From: Leucosporidium creatinivorum
Taxonomy: Eukaryota; Basidiomycota; Microbotryomycetes; Leucosporidiales; Leucosporidiaceae
Direction of reading: 5' to 3'
DNA length: 60,264 nucleotides
NCBI GenBank assembly: GCA_001600635.1
Contig: BCKL01000046.1
Location: 1 to 60,264 of the forward strand
Shown here: positions 1-9,516 of the stretch, piece after piece
Numbering within the stretch: position 1 is the first letter of the stretch
Layout: every line of letters starts with the position of its first letter
The notes under the pieces: generated by a model
Told to the model about the DNA's origin: nothing
The model's database searches: none
Seen by the model: the letters and a program-made list of their open reading frames with translations, nothing else
Translations under genes and position numbers: made by a program

Positions 1-1089
1 GGGGGTAGCAAGCGGGCGAATCGCTTCTTTGTACTTTGCTACAGCTTTTCCTGACCGCCCAACATCATCTGTCCACTCCAAGAAATCCTTTCGCCAAGGC
101 AGCTTTTCCTCTCGACGTTCTCCGACGTTCACGGAGAGCTGCAGAGTAGTACAGGGGCTCGTTAGGGGCTCAGACAGCTAGCAAGCCTGTGTTCAATGGG
201 TCTCAAGCCTCTCTGCTCGACCTTGAGCTCACAAGCTACAGCTCAGCCTTCGCCGAGCCCTCTCCTCTCGCTGTTTCAGCTTTTGAAGGGGCGGTAGTGT
301 TGACTGTCGACTAGGTGAAGCGTAGCAGCCCTCTCTACTATGTCGATACATTTCCTCTCGTCGATGCATGTCGCTAGTGGCTTTCGCAAGTCGGTTGAGC
401 GAGCTTCGGCGATGGCGGTCGAGTGCGAAGGAGACGGCCTCTTGTCGCGGAAGGGCAGCTGCCTCTCCCGTCCAGCTGGTGGTGGAGCTGTGTTGTATCA
501 TCTCCCGTGCCAGAGCACAAGCTTGCTCTGTCCAGCCCTTCGTGAGGAGGGTCGCGGCGACGGGAGCAGGCTCCTTCGCCCTCGGCCGAGCAGCTGCACA
601 CCAACAGAGTTCGGATCTCCAATCGTTGCTGACGAGTGCGGGGCTGCCTCGTCTGCAGGCTGTCATCCGGCATCAGGGCTGCATTCGACCACCTCCATGC
701 AGCCTGTCGAGACCAGTCGTGCCTAACTCGCATTTGCTCCCGCCTTGCCACGCTCCCGAAGCTTCACTCTTTCAGCGAGGAAGGGACCATTCAGCCCTCC
801 TCTAGGCAGTGATGACAGTGTTGGGATCCACCGCTTCTCCCTTCTTCCTCTTCCCACTCATCTCCTCGCCTTCTCCTACAAGACTCGACGACCACTCGAC
901 CGCCGAGCGCCTCAGTTCGGCGCTGCTCGTCTCGGATCTCATCCTTTGCTTCGCAGCGCCTTTGTAGCGCCTCTCGTGCCACTTTAAAGCTCTTGCGCGA
1001 AGTATAAGCATTCAAGACTTTCTGTGCGTGTACTTGAGGCCTCAGATTGCGTGTACTTGAAGCTGATCCCCTTCCATCCTTCGCAGACC
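1..1089. other. no supported gene
   Basis: Several overlapping open frames occur on both strands, but none shows consistent codon bias, recognisable domains or a convincing exon chain. The stretch is GC-rich and nothing in it can be annotated with confidence. Confidence 0.4.
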
Positions 1090-1905
1090 ATGCCCTCGAG
1101 CTCCTCGCGCTCGTCGAGCAGCATCATGACCTCCTCGGGGTCCAGCCCAAGCTCGTCGGGCTTCTTCTCACGCTTTCGCAAGTCCAACAAAGCACAACAA
1201 GAGCCCGTCGTGTTCGAGGTGGTGCAGCCAGTCTACCGAGGTGCGCTGCTCCAGCCTCCCCTCCCTCCCTCGCCGTTGCTGACACTTTCCGGTGATGCTA
1301 CAGCACCTCGCGACCCCCTCGTCGGCTTTTCTCGACCCTTCGCGCCACCCTTCCCGTCCACCTCCTCACCAACAACCTCTTCCTCCTCATGCTCCGGCTC
1401 GGTCAGTCGTCGCCGGTCCTCAACCCCGACCTGCACCTCCAGCGACAGTCGGCGCGAGTGCCTCTACCTCCTTGACTTCATCTCGGAAGGCGGAGATAGC
1501 ACTGTACCCGTCGGTGCTGCTTTCCCATCGAGGAGGGAGCTCACCGAGCCTGCTCCCTTTTCCAACCTCGACCCATGGCCTTCGCATGTCGCTGAACCGA
1601 CGGGGGAGCTGGGCATATCGGAGATTGCTGCAGGGAAGTACGAGGGTGGAAGAGTGTCAAGAGGAGGTGGAAAGATCTGGTTCAGCGGGCAGTCGCGGAC
1701 GAGTAGGATAGGGACCGAGTCTGAGTCGAGCGCCGACAGTGGAGTGAGTCGGCGGGGGAAGGGAGCGTCTAATCTTGGTGAGTTCACGGTCTCGCCAGCA
1801 GAATACCACTGTGGCTCACCCTTTCTTTGCTTTAGTGTAGCACCACGCAACTCGTCTCTTACAGCATCAGCAATCCCCTCGTCAACCTCGGCGCCGAACG
1901 TTTGA
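1090..1905 (+). CDS. hypothetical low-complexity protein
   Basis: I do not recognise this protein. One frame is open from the ATG at 1090 to 1905 (271 residues) with good C/G-ending codons, which argues that it is coding. The N-terminal 20 residues are nearly all Ser, followed by a basic FFSRFRKSNK stretch and the motif VVFEVVQ. The centre is Ser/Pro/Thr-rich and the C-terminal third is Gly/Arg/Ser-rich; no transmembrane segment or catalytic motif is seen. A consensus intron (1778-1835) would end the protein at a TAG at 1838-1840, so the C-terminus is uncertain, and a further intron near 1241-1302 is possible. The next small gene (from 3059) has a similar Ser-rich start, basic segment and VVFELVQ motif, so the two may be diverged tandem paralogues. 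Reality of a gene is moderately likely; function is unknown. Confidence 0.5.
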   Translation: MPSSSSRSSSSIMTSSGSSPSSSGFFSRFRKSNKAQQEPVVFEVVQPVYRGALLQPPLPPSPLLTLSGDATAPRDPLVGFSRPFAPPFPSTSSPTTSSSSCSGSVSRRRSSTPTCTSSDSRRECLYLLDFISEGGDSTVPVGAAFPSRRELTEPAPFSNLDPWPSHVAEPTGELGISEIAAGKYEGGRVSRGGGKIWFSGQSRTSRIGTESESSADSGVSRRGKGASNLGEFTVSPAEYHCGSPFLCFSVAPRNSSLTASAIPSSTSAPNV

Positions 1906-3058
1906 GACGTCTCGTCAAGGCCTGTAGCCATTTATGTAGTCACATACCATGTTCAGTACATATAGTATGTCACAAGTAGTATCACAAACGAACTCTGACC
2001 CGGTGAGACGCCGCGTTCGAGCGAAAGTGTGAGCTCGGCGCTGCTCGGCGAAGACTTGCTAGCCTGGCTCCTCCCTCTCTTCGCTGCCTGACGCCAAACC
2101 TGCGATATCCTGAACAGCTAGGGCCTTCACTGAGCCGCTACATGGTGCTGCTGATCTGCCTCGGCGACTGTAAGTCCGAGTGAGAAGCAGCTCGACTGCC
2201 TCAAGCTCACAATCTCGAGCCCGCCCAGCTCCCGACCATCGTACGACGGAGTCACGAAGGGTTCTGCACGTTGCTCTTCTCGAACCCGGAGCCTCTCCCG
2301 TGTGCGCTTCCATGTCGAAAGCTTCCTCCCTCGTGAAGCCAGCTGCCCTACGCTCGGCGCAGGGCTCGAAGCGACCAAGACCGACCGGCCGCTCCAGGGC
2401 GATGCCACGCTCTCCGCGTGTTGCGAGCAGATCCGGGGAGATAACAGACTAAGCCATCTATGGTGCTGATGAACAGATCTGCCTTTCGACTTTCTGCGAG
2501 CAGCGTGCGCCGCCGAGCAGATCTGTTCCCCCTCTTCGCTCTCTCATTCCTCCTCATCACCACCGCTCTGCTGCTGCTTCGTCGAGATCGAGTTAAAAGC
2601 TCTTGGCGATGTAGCGACCCGACGCGAGGGTCATCCCGGTGGGCGACCGACCCCAGCGCGGTTTCTGGAGCCTCAGGTCCGAGCTTCCTCCTTCGCCTGC
2701 TCGCTCAGCTCCGCACAAAAGGTTAAGTCGAGCAATCATGCCTGAGGGCTGCTTTGTCCCTTCTCAAAGTGCGTGCTCTTCTCTCTTTGCTCTTCCACTT
2801 CCTTCTTCCTCCTCCCTCTCAGTGAGTCGCGCCTCAGCAGCTCGAGCAGGCTCGGCGTTCGGCGCTGACACTTCTCTCGGCAAGCAGCTCTCTCGACGCG
2901 CTCCTCTGGCTTGAATCGCGTTCATTCGCCTCTCCAATATCTAAACGCTCGGCTTCAACACATCTACAGTCAGTTGCTGCTCTTCACCCTGAATTCTTGA
3001 CATCTCGAGCTCATCTCGGCGTTTCCTTTCGCAGACGCTACCTCATTCGCGTTCACCC
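1906..3058. other. intergenic, no supported gene
   Basis: Only short open frames on both strands without coherent splicing or similarity. The last 150 bases are probably the promoter of the small gene starting at 3059. Confidence 0.4.
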
Positions 3059-3579
3059 ATGTCGTCCTCTTCCGAGTCACAGCCGCAGCAGCTTGTCTTG
3101 AACTCTACATCCCGCCTTCGTAGGCTGAGCAAGTGCTGCCCGCCCGTCGTCTTTGAGCTCGTACAGGCCGCTCCGTCGCCTTCGCGATCTCGTGAGCTGT
3201 CTTCCTCTTGTCACTTCGGCGTGAGCCTTATTCACCTCTTCTTCTCATAACACAGGTACAAAGGAGTCCACCTCCACCTCCCCACCCTCCAAGACCTCCC
3301 GCAACCGTCCCCTCCCTCCCCTCCCACCCGTTCAATCCCCCTCCCTCTCCCTCGCCGAACGGCGCTCCTCCTCCTCTTCCACCGCACCGAATCCGCATGC
3401 TCAGAAGCGATGAGCGACTGTCTGAGCACGCTCAAGCTGCTGAGGATGGAGGCCGTGCCGCTGGACACGAGGGAGTTGATGGCGAAGGGGAGGGGAGCCG
3501 AGAAGGCAAGGCGGATAGGGAAGGAGCAGAGTGGGAAGAGGAGGAAGAAGTAAGCCGAGTCGGTGGAGGGTGGGGTTGA
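3059..3579 (+). CDS. hypothetical protein, possible paralogue of the 1.1-kb gene
   Basis: I do not recognise this protein. Exon 1 opens with the ATG at 3059 (MSSSSESQPQQ), then a basic RLRRLSK segment and VVFELVQ, echoing the neighbouring gene at 1090. An intron with a GTGAGC-type donor near 3192 or 3223 ends at the acceptor CACAG at about 3255. Downstream two frames stay open. One reads YKGVHLHLP and ends at a TAA at 3550-3552 with a Lys/Arg-rich tail; it matches YRGALL of the neighbour, but no consensus donor gives its phase. The other is Pro-rich, then Glu-rich, and ends at 3579. The exon-intron model is therefore unresolved. Function is unknown. Confidence 0.4.
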
Positions 3580-3757
3580 AGCTTCTGCCTTGTATATACG
3601 AAAGGTGGTGGGCGCGGTTTGAAGTCCTGCAGGCAGGACGACTTGAAGCAGCGTTGTTGTAACATCATCCAGGATTGCTCTGCCTTGCTCGGTCGAGGGA
3701 CAGCGCAATCGAGAGATAAGTTATGATGCGTTACATGCAGCTGTACCTGCTTGTTGT

Positions 3758-4812
3758 CTACTTCTCGCTGGTAGTCGGCTCGTCGTCGCCCTCGGTCACT
3801 ATCGCTGACGACCGGATCGGCTTCATGGCGGCGAGCTCGTCGTCCTCTGATACGAAGGTGTAGGCTCGTACTTCGGCATTGGCCCAGTGCTGTTCAATGA
3901 GGAGAAAGTGAGGTGGTGGACAGGTCAGTCAGCGCCGAGTTGAGGCAGACGACTTGAAGGACTCACTGCTTGTCCATGGTCGCCGGCCATGATCCGAAGG
4001 ATATCTCCATGTGCAACGACTGTGCGAGGGGTAGCTTCGTCAGCTCTGTACGACTGCAGCCTTCGTCTCCAAGCGAGCTCACCGACGATGACCTCCTCCG
4101 GCCTGGCCCTCAGCCACTTCTTGACCCACACCGCCCTCTTCTCCACATTTGCCGCGTCAAAGAACCCCTTCTTACTCGTCCACGATACTCCATGCCGCTC
4201 CACCGTCTGATCCAAGACCGAGAAGTCCAATCCAGCGAGCTCGGGATCGGCTTCCAGCTCGTGCCGCTCGAGGCCGGTATCGCAGGGGAGGTTGGTGATC
4301 TCTTGTAGTTCGGGGAGGAGGAGGATTTCGCTGCCTAGGCGCTTGACGAGGTCGGGGTAGCTGTGTGAAGAGCGGAGGGGGTCAGCGAGCAGGGTGGGCT
4401 GGCGAGAAGGGGTGAGGCCTTGCGCACCCGATGAGCATCGTTTGAAGAGGTCGACGGAGCTGTAGTAAGGTGCAGGTCAGCTCTGTGCTGCTCGGTGACG
4501 GGTCGACGTGTGCGATCACGCACAGGACTCGCTACAAGCAGCTCCGCTTCGAGCTGGACCGGCGACGCCTTGGTGTCCTGATGCAGAGCAGCTGCTTGTT
4601 CCCGTCCTACGTCCGTGAGAGGTGCATCTCGTCCTGTAGGCTAGGTCAGCTTTCTGCTCCTCTGTGAGGGCTGATTGACTCACTCTGGGAGGCCGATTCG
4701 AATACAGGGTCGACGCTGAAGAGCAGGGTCAGCTTAGGAATAGACTGTGTGGCTCTGTAGCTCACTTGTGGGTCGCCTGAGCGTGTCGTGTGAAATAGAT
4801 AGTCTTGACCAT
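3758..4812 (-). CDS. histidine phosphatase superfamily (phosphoglycerate-mutase-like) protein
   Basis: Seven exons, checked for phase, give 227 residues: 4812-4766, 4715-4684, 4633-4524, 4459-4428, 4360-4083, 4019-3967, 3889-3758. The start is the ATG of MVKTIYFTRHAQATHN, which carries the catalytic RHxQ at residues 9-12 of the branch-1 histidine phosphatase fold. Further family hallmarks follow: RDAPLTDVGREQ, LLVASPLRRPLQTM with the second conserved Arg, ELQE with the acidic residue, and the second catalytic histidine in VVAHGDILR. This layout matches the small fungal phosphoglycerate-mutase-like proteins of unknown substrate, not the glycolytic enzyme. There is no signal peptide or membrane segment, so a cytosolic location is likely. 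The C-terminal tail (EGDDEPTTSEK) is acidic. Family assignment is firm; substrate is not known. Confidence 0.9.
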
Positions 4813-5283
4813 GATGCGGGAAGAGCTCAACCTCGCCGAGCAGCTTCAATCGCTTCTCTCGCTCCTGCTGTTTCTTGCTGTTTGGTCTCGTCTGGTTTCT
4901 ACTCAACTACAGCTTCTGTGCTTGCTCCCTGTCTGCTGTGCTCTCTGTAAGTCTACAGCTCTCCAGCCTCTCGAATTGAGCGGGGCTCCTTCGAGCGAGA
5001 TCAAAGGCCAGAGCTGACTGAGTGGGGCTGCTCGACTATAGATATATCGACCTGATCGCTGTGCAAGACTGCTAGCCTAGACTACGATACAGGACTTCTC
5101 GTTGAAGGGTGCGCTCGCCGAGCCTGAGCTGAACGTTGTTGGACGCTGAGAGCTGACGTACGTCCCTGCTACACTACAGACTCGCTCGGTCTTTTCTTAT
5201 CACCTCACACTCTCCTCTCTGCCTCTCCCATTCGACTCTCGCCATGATCTCCTCCCCCCTTTGACTCTTGGCTCGGCGCAAGG

Positions 5284-6520
5284 GTCGGATCAGGCAAGAC
5301 GGCCCTCACTTTGGCGCTCTGCAAGCGGTTCAGGGAACATTGGTGCGTCTATCCTTCTCATTCCGTTGTGCTGGTGGGCTGGGATGGTTGGGCTGGAGCT
5401 GGATTGAGTCGGAGCCGGGAGGGAGGGGGAACGGCAGGGAGGCGCGAGGATGGGCTGATAGCTGCCCGTCGTCTCCAAGGCGATGGGGAGCTGCTCTCAA
5501 GCTCTTCCGCATGCTCCTCGCTGCTCCGTCGAGCTGCTGGCTCTCGGGAGGAGCAGAGGGCTTCGAGGAGCTACTCATCCTCAACTAAGGTCTTTGCTCA
5601 ACGCTACGGAGTGATGCGAGCCGGGGCTCTTAGTGATGTAGAGGGTGTACACTCGTGGGACGTCTCGCACTCCGCGCGGGTAGGAACAGAGCTCGCCGAA
5701 GCAGGGGGGACACGAGAGCGTCTCGGAGGAAGGGCAGTCTTAGCAGCACTGCGCCATCGCAGGGTGGTCGGGACGCTGCTCTACCCGACCCTCCGTGTAG
5801 ATGTTCTACTGCTCTTCGTGCAGCTCCGCGCGATTCGCTCGGAGCTGCCGGGCAAGGAGGGAGGGAGCTGATGGCGCTCGGCTGGCTGAGGCTTCGGTTC
5901 GCGCTGCCGGGCAGTACGAGTTGAGCCTCTAGGGTAAAACCGACCCGCTCTTTCTTTTGTTCTCCTTGCGGACTCTGTCGCCTCGCCGAGCTAGCGGTGG
6001 AGGATCTACCACAACGTGAGCAATCCGCCGGTGGGGAGTGGGCAAGCCGGGCTGAGCAGCTATTCGCTGTCAAAGAGGCGGGGGTCAGCCACTCTAGCGG
6101 CTCTCAACTCCACGGTCAAGCTGCTGTGCACACGAGAGTCAGACAGCGGACTCGGAGGGCGGCTGCTCGCGCTCTGCTGAGGTCACGTTTTAGGCCTTAA
6201 GGGTCGTAGGCTGGGCGTCTGGAGTCGGTGCTTTTGAAAGGCTGCCCTCTAAGTGATCTTTGCCACGTCGCTTTGCTGGGGGACTGACGAGCAGCTTCGA
6301 GAGTATTTGCCTCGGCTGTCTCGCTCGACGCTTCTGCGCTGGCTTTCCAGGAGGGAGCTGGCACTGGCTTCGTGGAGGAGCTTACAATGTGGATGCTCTT
6401 CTGAAGGATGTGACTTGTCCAGTCTGAGACCTCGAGGCTCAGCGGAGCAGTATCGGACGAGGAGAGGCACTTCCCTCGCTCTCGGAGGCGGTCTTGTGCT
6501 CGTTGTGCGGGCATGAGACG
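5284..6520 (+). pseudogene. duplicated fragment of ureG exon 3 and its long intron
   Basis: Bases 5284-5340 repeat ureG exon 3 (P-loop region, [16 protein letters not shown]), with a small deletion just before the intron donor. The similarity then runs on into sequence corresponding to the ureG third intron: blocks near 5345-5400, 5515-5590, 5700-5730, 5860-5900 and 6340-6516 align with 43440-43490, 43610-43675, 43785-43820, 43930-43970 and 44420-44583. I judge identity at roughly 75-85% in the matched blocks. The other ureG exons are absent, so the copy cannot encode UreG. Similarity starts within a few bases of the exon 3 acceptor. I infer a segmental duplication of an exon plus the inserted intron DNA. 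Confidence 0.75.
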
Positions 6521-6888
6521 ACCTCGTGGGTGGGTTGGGTATTGCCTGACCCTACTCCTTGTCGCCGCTTGGCTAGGGACATTCTGTGGGCTAATTGAGC
6601 GGCGGAGTCGTGCTTGATCCGAGCCGAGTTTCGGAGACGGTGGTCGGACTCGCTGAGCCGAACAGCAGCAGCAGCTGGTCGCGAGGCGGAGGCTTCGCAG
6701 GTCTGTGCTCCGTTCTCTCTGTCATCGGAGTCTGTCTCCTGGACAGGTTTCTGCTGCAGCCCATCCGTGGTATCTTGTTCAGGACGAGCTGCGGTCGCCT
6801 CTCCGCCGCTGCTTTCTGCCGAACTCGGCTTGTCAGATTTGGGTTTTCATATAATCCAAATTCACGAAGCAGAAAAAAAAAGGAACTT

Positions 6889-6973
6889 GTGCCGATAGCT
6901 CAGTGGTAGAGCGGTCGACTGCAGTTCTTTCCTGTACATCGTCAGGTCTCCGGTTCAAACCCGGATCGGCACT
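6889..6973 (+). tRNA. tRNA-Cys(GCA): tRNA-Cys (GCA), intron-containing
   Basis: The acceptor stem GTGCCGA/TCGGCAC pairs perfectly. The D arm is GCTC...GAGC (A box TAGCTCAGTGG) and the T arm is TCCGG-TTCAAAC-CCGGA (B box GGTTCAAACCC). The anticodon loop CTGCAG places GCA at positions 34-36, which reads Cys. A 13-nt intron follows position 37. The anticodon stem GTCGA/TCGTC has one T-T mismatch. A T6 run at 6975-6980 is a good Pol III terminator. Confidence 0.92.
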
Positions 6974-6974
6974 C

Positions 6975-6980
6975 TTTTTT
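6975..6980 (+). terminator. Pol III terminator of tRNA-Cys
   Basis: Run of six T two bases after the tRNA 3' end. Confidence 0.8.
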
Positions 6981-7062
6981 GGTGGGCCTCGGCTCACACT
7001 CTCGCCCATTGAACTGCGTATCGGCTGGTAGCATGCTGCAGCGATCTTTCCTTTTGCCCTCG

Positions 7063-9327
7063 ATGTCCGCACCAGCTCCGCGGGCTACTTTCAACGGGAA
7101 GTCGTGAGTTTCCTTTACTCGGGGGAGAGGATGAGCTGCTGGGCTGAGGTGAAGCGAGGAAGAAGTATAGCGCGGTCCGCTGAGATGTAACGAAGTACAG
7201 CGGGCGGAGGAGGGAAGAAGCGACGTCGACTGAGTTGGAGGAGGGCAAGCAGCGCAGAGCAGCGCAGAGTGGTCGGGGGCTGGGAGAGGGGTCAGTTCGA
7301 AAGCGCCGAGGTCCCGGGCGACTGGCCTGGTACGGTACAGCTGCGACGTTCGCTTGTATTCTGCTGTACAGTAGAGCAGGGAAAATCTCGGGGTTGGGAA
7401 TTTGAGCTGTACTCCAATACAAGTGGACATCCTTGCTCGCCGCAAAGTCGAAGGTTGCTCTTTTACCGCTGTTCGTCTCGCTTCGCGCTTCGCCTTGGAG
7501 CTGCCGGATCAGCTACAAGACTCTCCGATCGACTCCGACTTGTATGGCTACACACAACGCGCTCCCTCACTGAAGGGCGGTCCGCTGTCAACAAGACCAT
7601 CGTAGCAGCTCATCCTAGCGGCGGAGACCCGGGCAGTCACTCCCAGCCTTAGCACTGGAGCAGCCAGCCCAGGTGAGCTCGGCCTACAGAGCTCTGCTCT
7701 ATTAGGCTACAGCTCGCTGATGCTCTGCGCTCGCCTCAGGTCTTCCCTCCTCCGCTGCTGTCGCTGGCCGCTGAACCGGCTCTCGGCGCTGGTGGTAAGT
7801 TGCTCTACACTATTTGGCGCCGCTCGAACCTGCTGACTCATAATCTGTACTCGCTACAGGCTCTCCCTCGGCCGTGCGCATCATCGACATCACCGCCGCT
7901 CGCTCAACTTAGGACGCCTGCTCCCTCAACCAGCTCCGCAAGTTTCTCTCGGCCTCAAGCAGTTCACCGAGCTCAAGAGTGAGGCGTCCTCCCCCGCGAT
8001 CGAGTCGTGCAGCTCTCGCTGACTCGCTTCCGTCCCCCCTTCCCCCTCCTTGGTGCTCTCTCCGCGGCTCCCTTCTGCTCGTCTCATCCCCATCAGCTCG
8101 CTCGAGTGGGACTTGGATCCCGAGATTGACGGCATCGCCAGCAGGCCTAATCTCACATCAAAAAGCTGGCGCGTGAGTCGCCCTCGATGCTCGGCGCCGG
8201 CGTTCGCTGACCTCCCTTCCTCGCAACTCAGTCTTCCCGGGTCTGCTCGCCGATGAGGCGAACCCTAGCACGTCTGCAAGGGGACTCGAATCTAGCTACA
8301 CCGTCTTCCGTACGTCGACCCGACCGAGCAGTGACGCTGAGGCTGACCCTCCCCCCCCGCACTCGCAGGCGCTATCGTGAACGACGCCGCTGCTCTCGTT
8401 CGCCGAGCCCGCTACGTGCGTGCATACTCAGGCTAGATCTCGGCGCACAGGACACTGACCGAGCTTCTCGCCCCACAGTTCTGCCAGGAGTGAGCTCTGC
8501 GCGCCTTTCCTCGCCGACTACCTCGGCGCTGACTTGCTGTTTTACACTGACAGCATGGACGCCAACAACTTCACCGTCTATTTGCTTGGAGAGCTCACAC
8601 CCGTTCTCGAGGGTGGCAGCTGCAGCGGAGTGAGCAAGGTGAGCTAAGACCCGAGAGCGAGCGAGTCGGTCGAGCGATGGGGGCTAACCTGGTTCTTCAC
8701 CACCAAAGAAGGAGCTACTGTGGCGTGTACGATCACGAGAACAAGCGGAAGGTGGATCCAACGCCGTCAACCTCGGTGTTCTATTCGACTCGTCGGCAGC
8801 GCCGTGTCAGTTTCTGCTGCTCTGAGGGAGTCACCAGCGTGCTTGTTAAGTATGCACTAGTAGTGTGAGCCGTCGAGCTGCTTCTTCGTCTCCTCCGGAC
8901 TGATGCCGACGAGCAGCAGCTGACTCGTTGTTTTCCTTTAGCGGACGGGCAACGCTCGGCTCGTAATGGCTTTCCAACGAGCCCGGCAGACTGGCTTGCT
9001 CTTTCGCAGAGCTCAGATCTTGGACGATAACACACATGTGAGCTTGCCTGTCCTTCTTCTACTCTCCGGCTCGTCGTGCGATTACCCGAGCTGACCGCTC
9101 TCGCCTTCTCCGAACCTGTCTTCCCTTCACTTCACCTTCCCCTCTTACCAATGTCTCGCTGTCGCCCGAAAAGAGCTGGACGATGGAGTAGCCCTTTCCT
9201 GCAACAGTTCCCATACGTTACCCGTCATCGGTCGTCGGTTCGCTCGAGAGCACGCCGCCGGGGGAGAGGCGAGCGACGTCGAGGGCTCGGACGTGCCCCA
9301 AGGAGCGGCTCTGCTACACTTCAGATG
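7063..9327 (+). CDS. probable multi-exon gene, unrecognised
   Basis: I do not recognise a family and cannot settle the exon chain. Several stretches have host-like codon use and are bounded by plausible splice sites. They include MSAPAPRATFNGK (from the ATG at 7063, donor GTGAGT), a segment at about 7420-7600 (VDILARRKVEG...), one at about 8555-8640 (MDANNFTVYLLGEL), one at about 8945-9040 (RLVMAFQRARQTGLLF) and one at about 9165-9327 ending in TGA. Typical introns such as 7796-7859 (GTAAGT...CTACAG) are visible. The region could be one gene, or a decayed gene whose frame is no longer continuous. Confidence 0.3.
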
Positions 9328-9516
9328 ACTGGTAGACGGCTCAGCGCCGAGCCGACTTGCTAGAGTGTGCATCTCGTGCTGAAAGCGACTTCGAGGATGG
9401 CCGCAGCGGTGGAGTAGGGCGGTGAAGTATAGTGGCCTCGATCGCCGACGTTTCCAATCCTCGCTCGAACGTTGATGGGGGCAATGCTGGACCTAGCCAC
9501 ATCTTTCACCAAAGCC

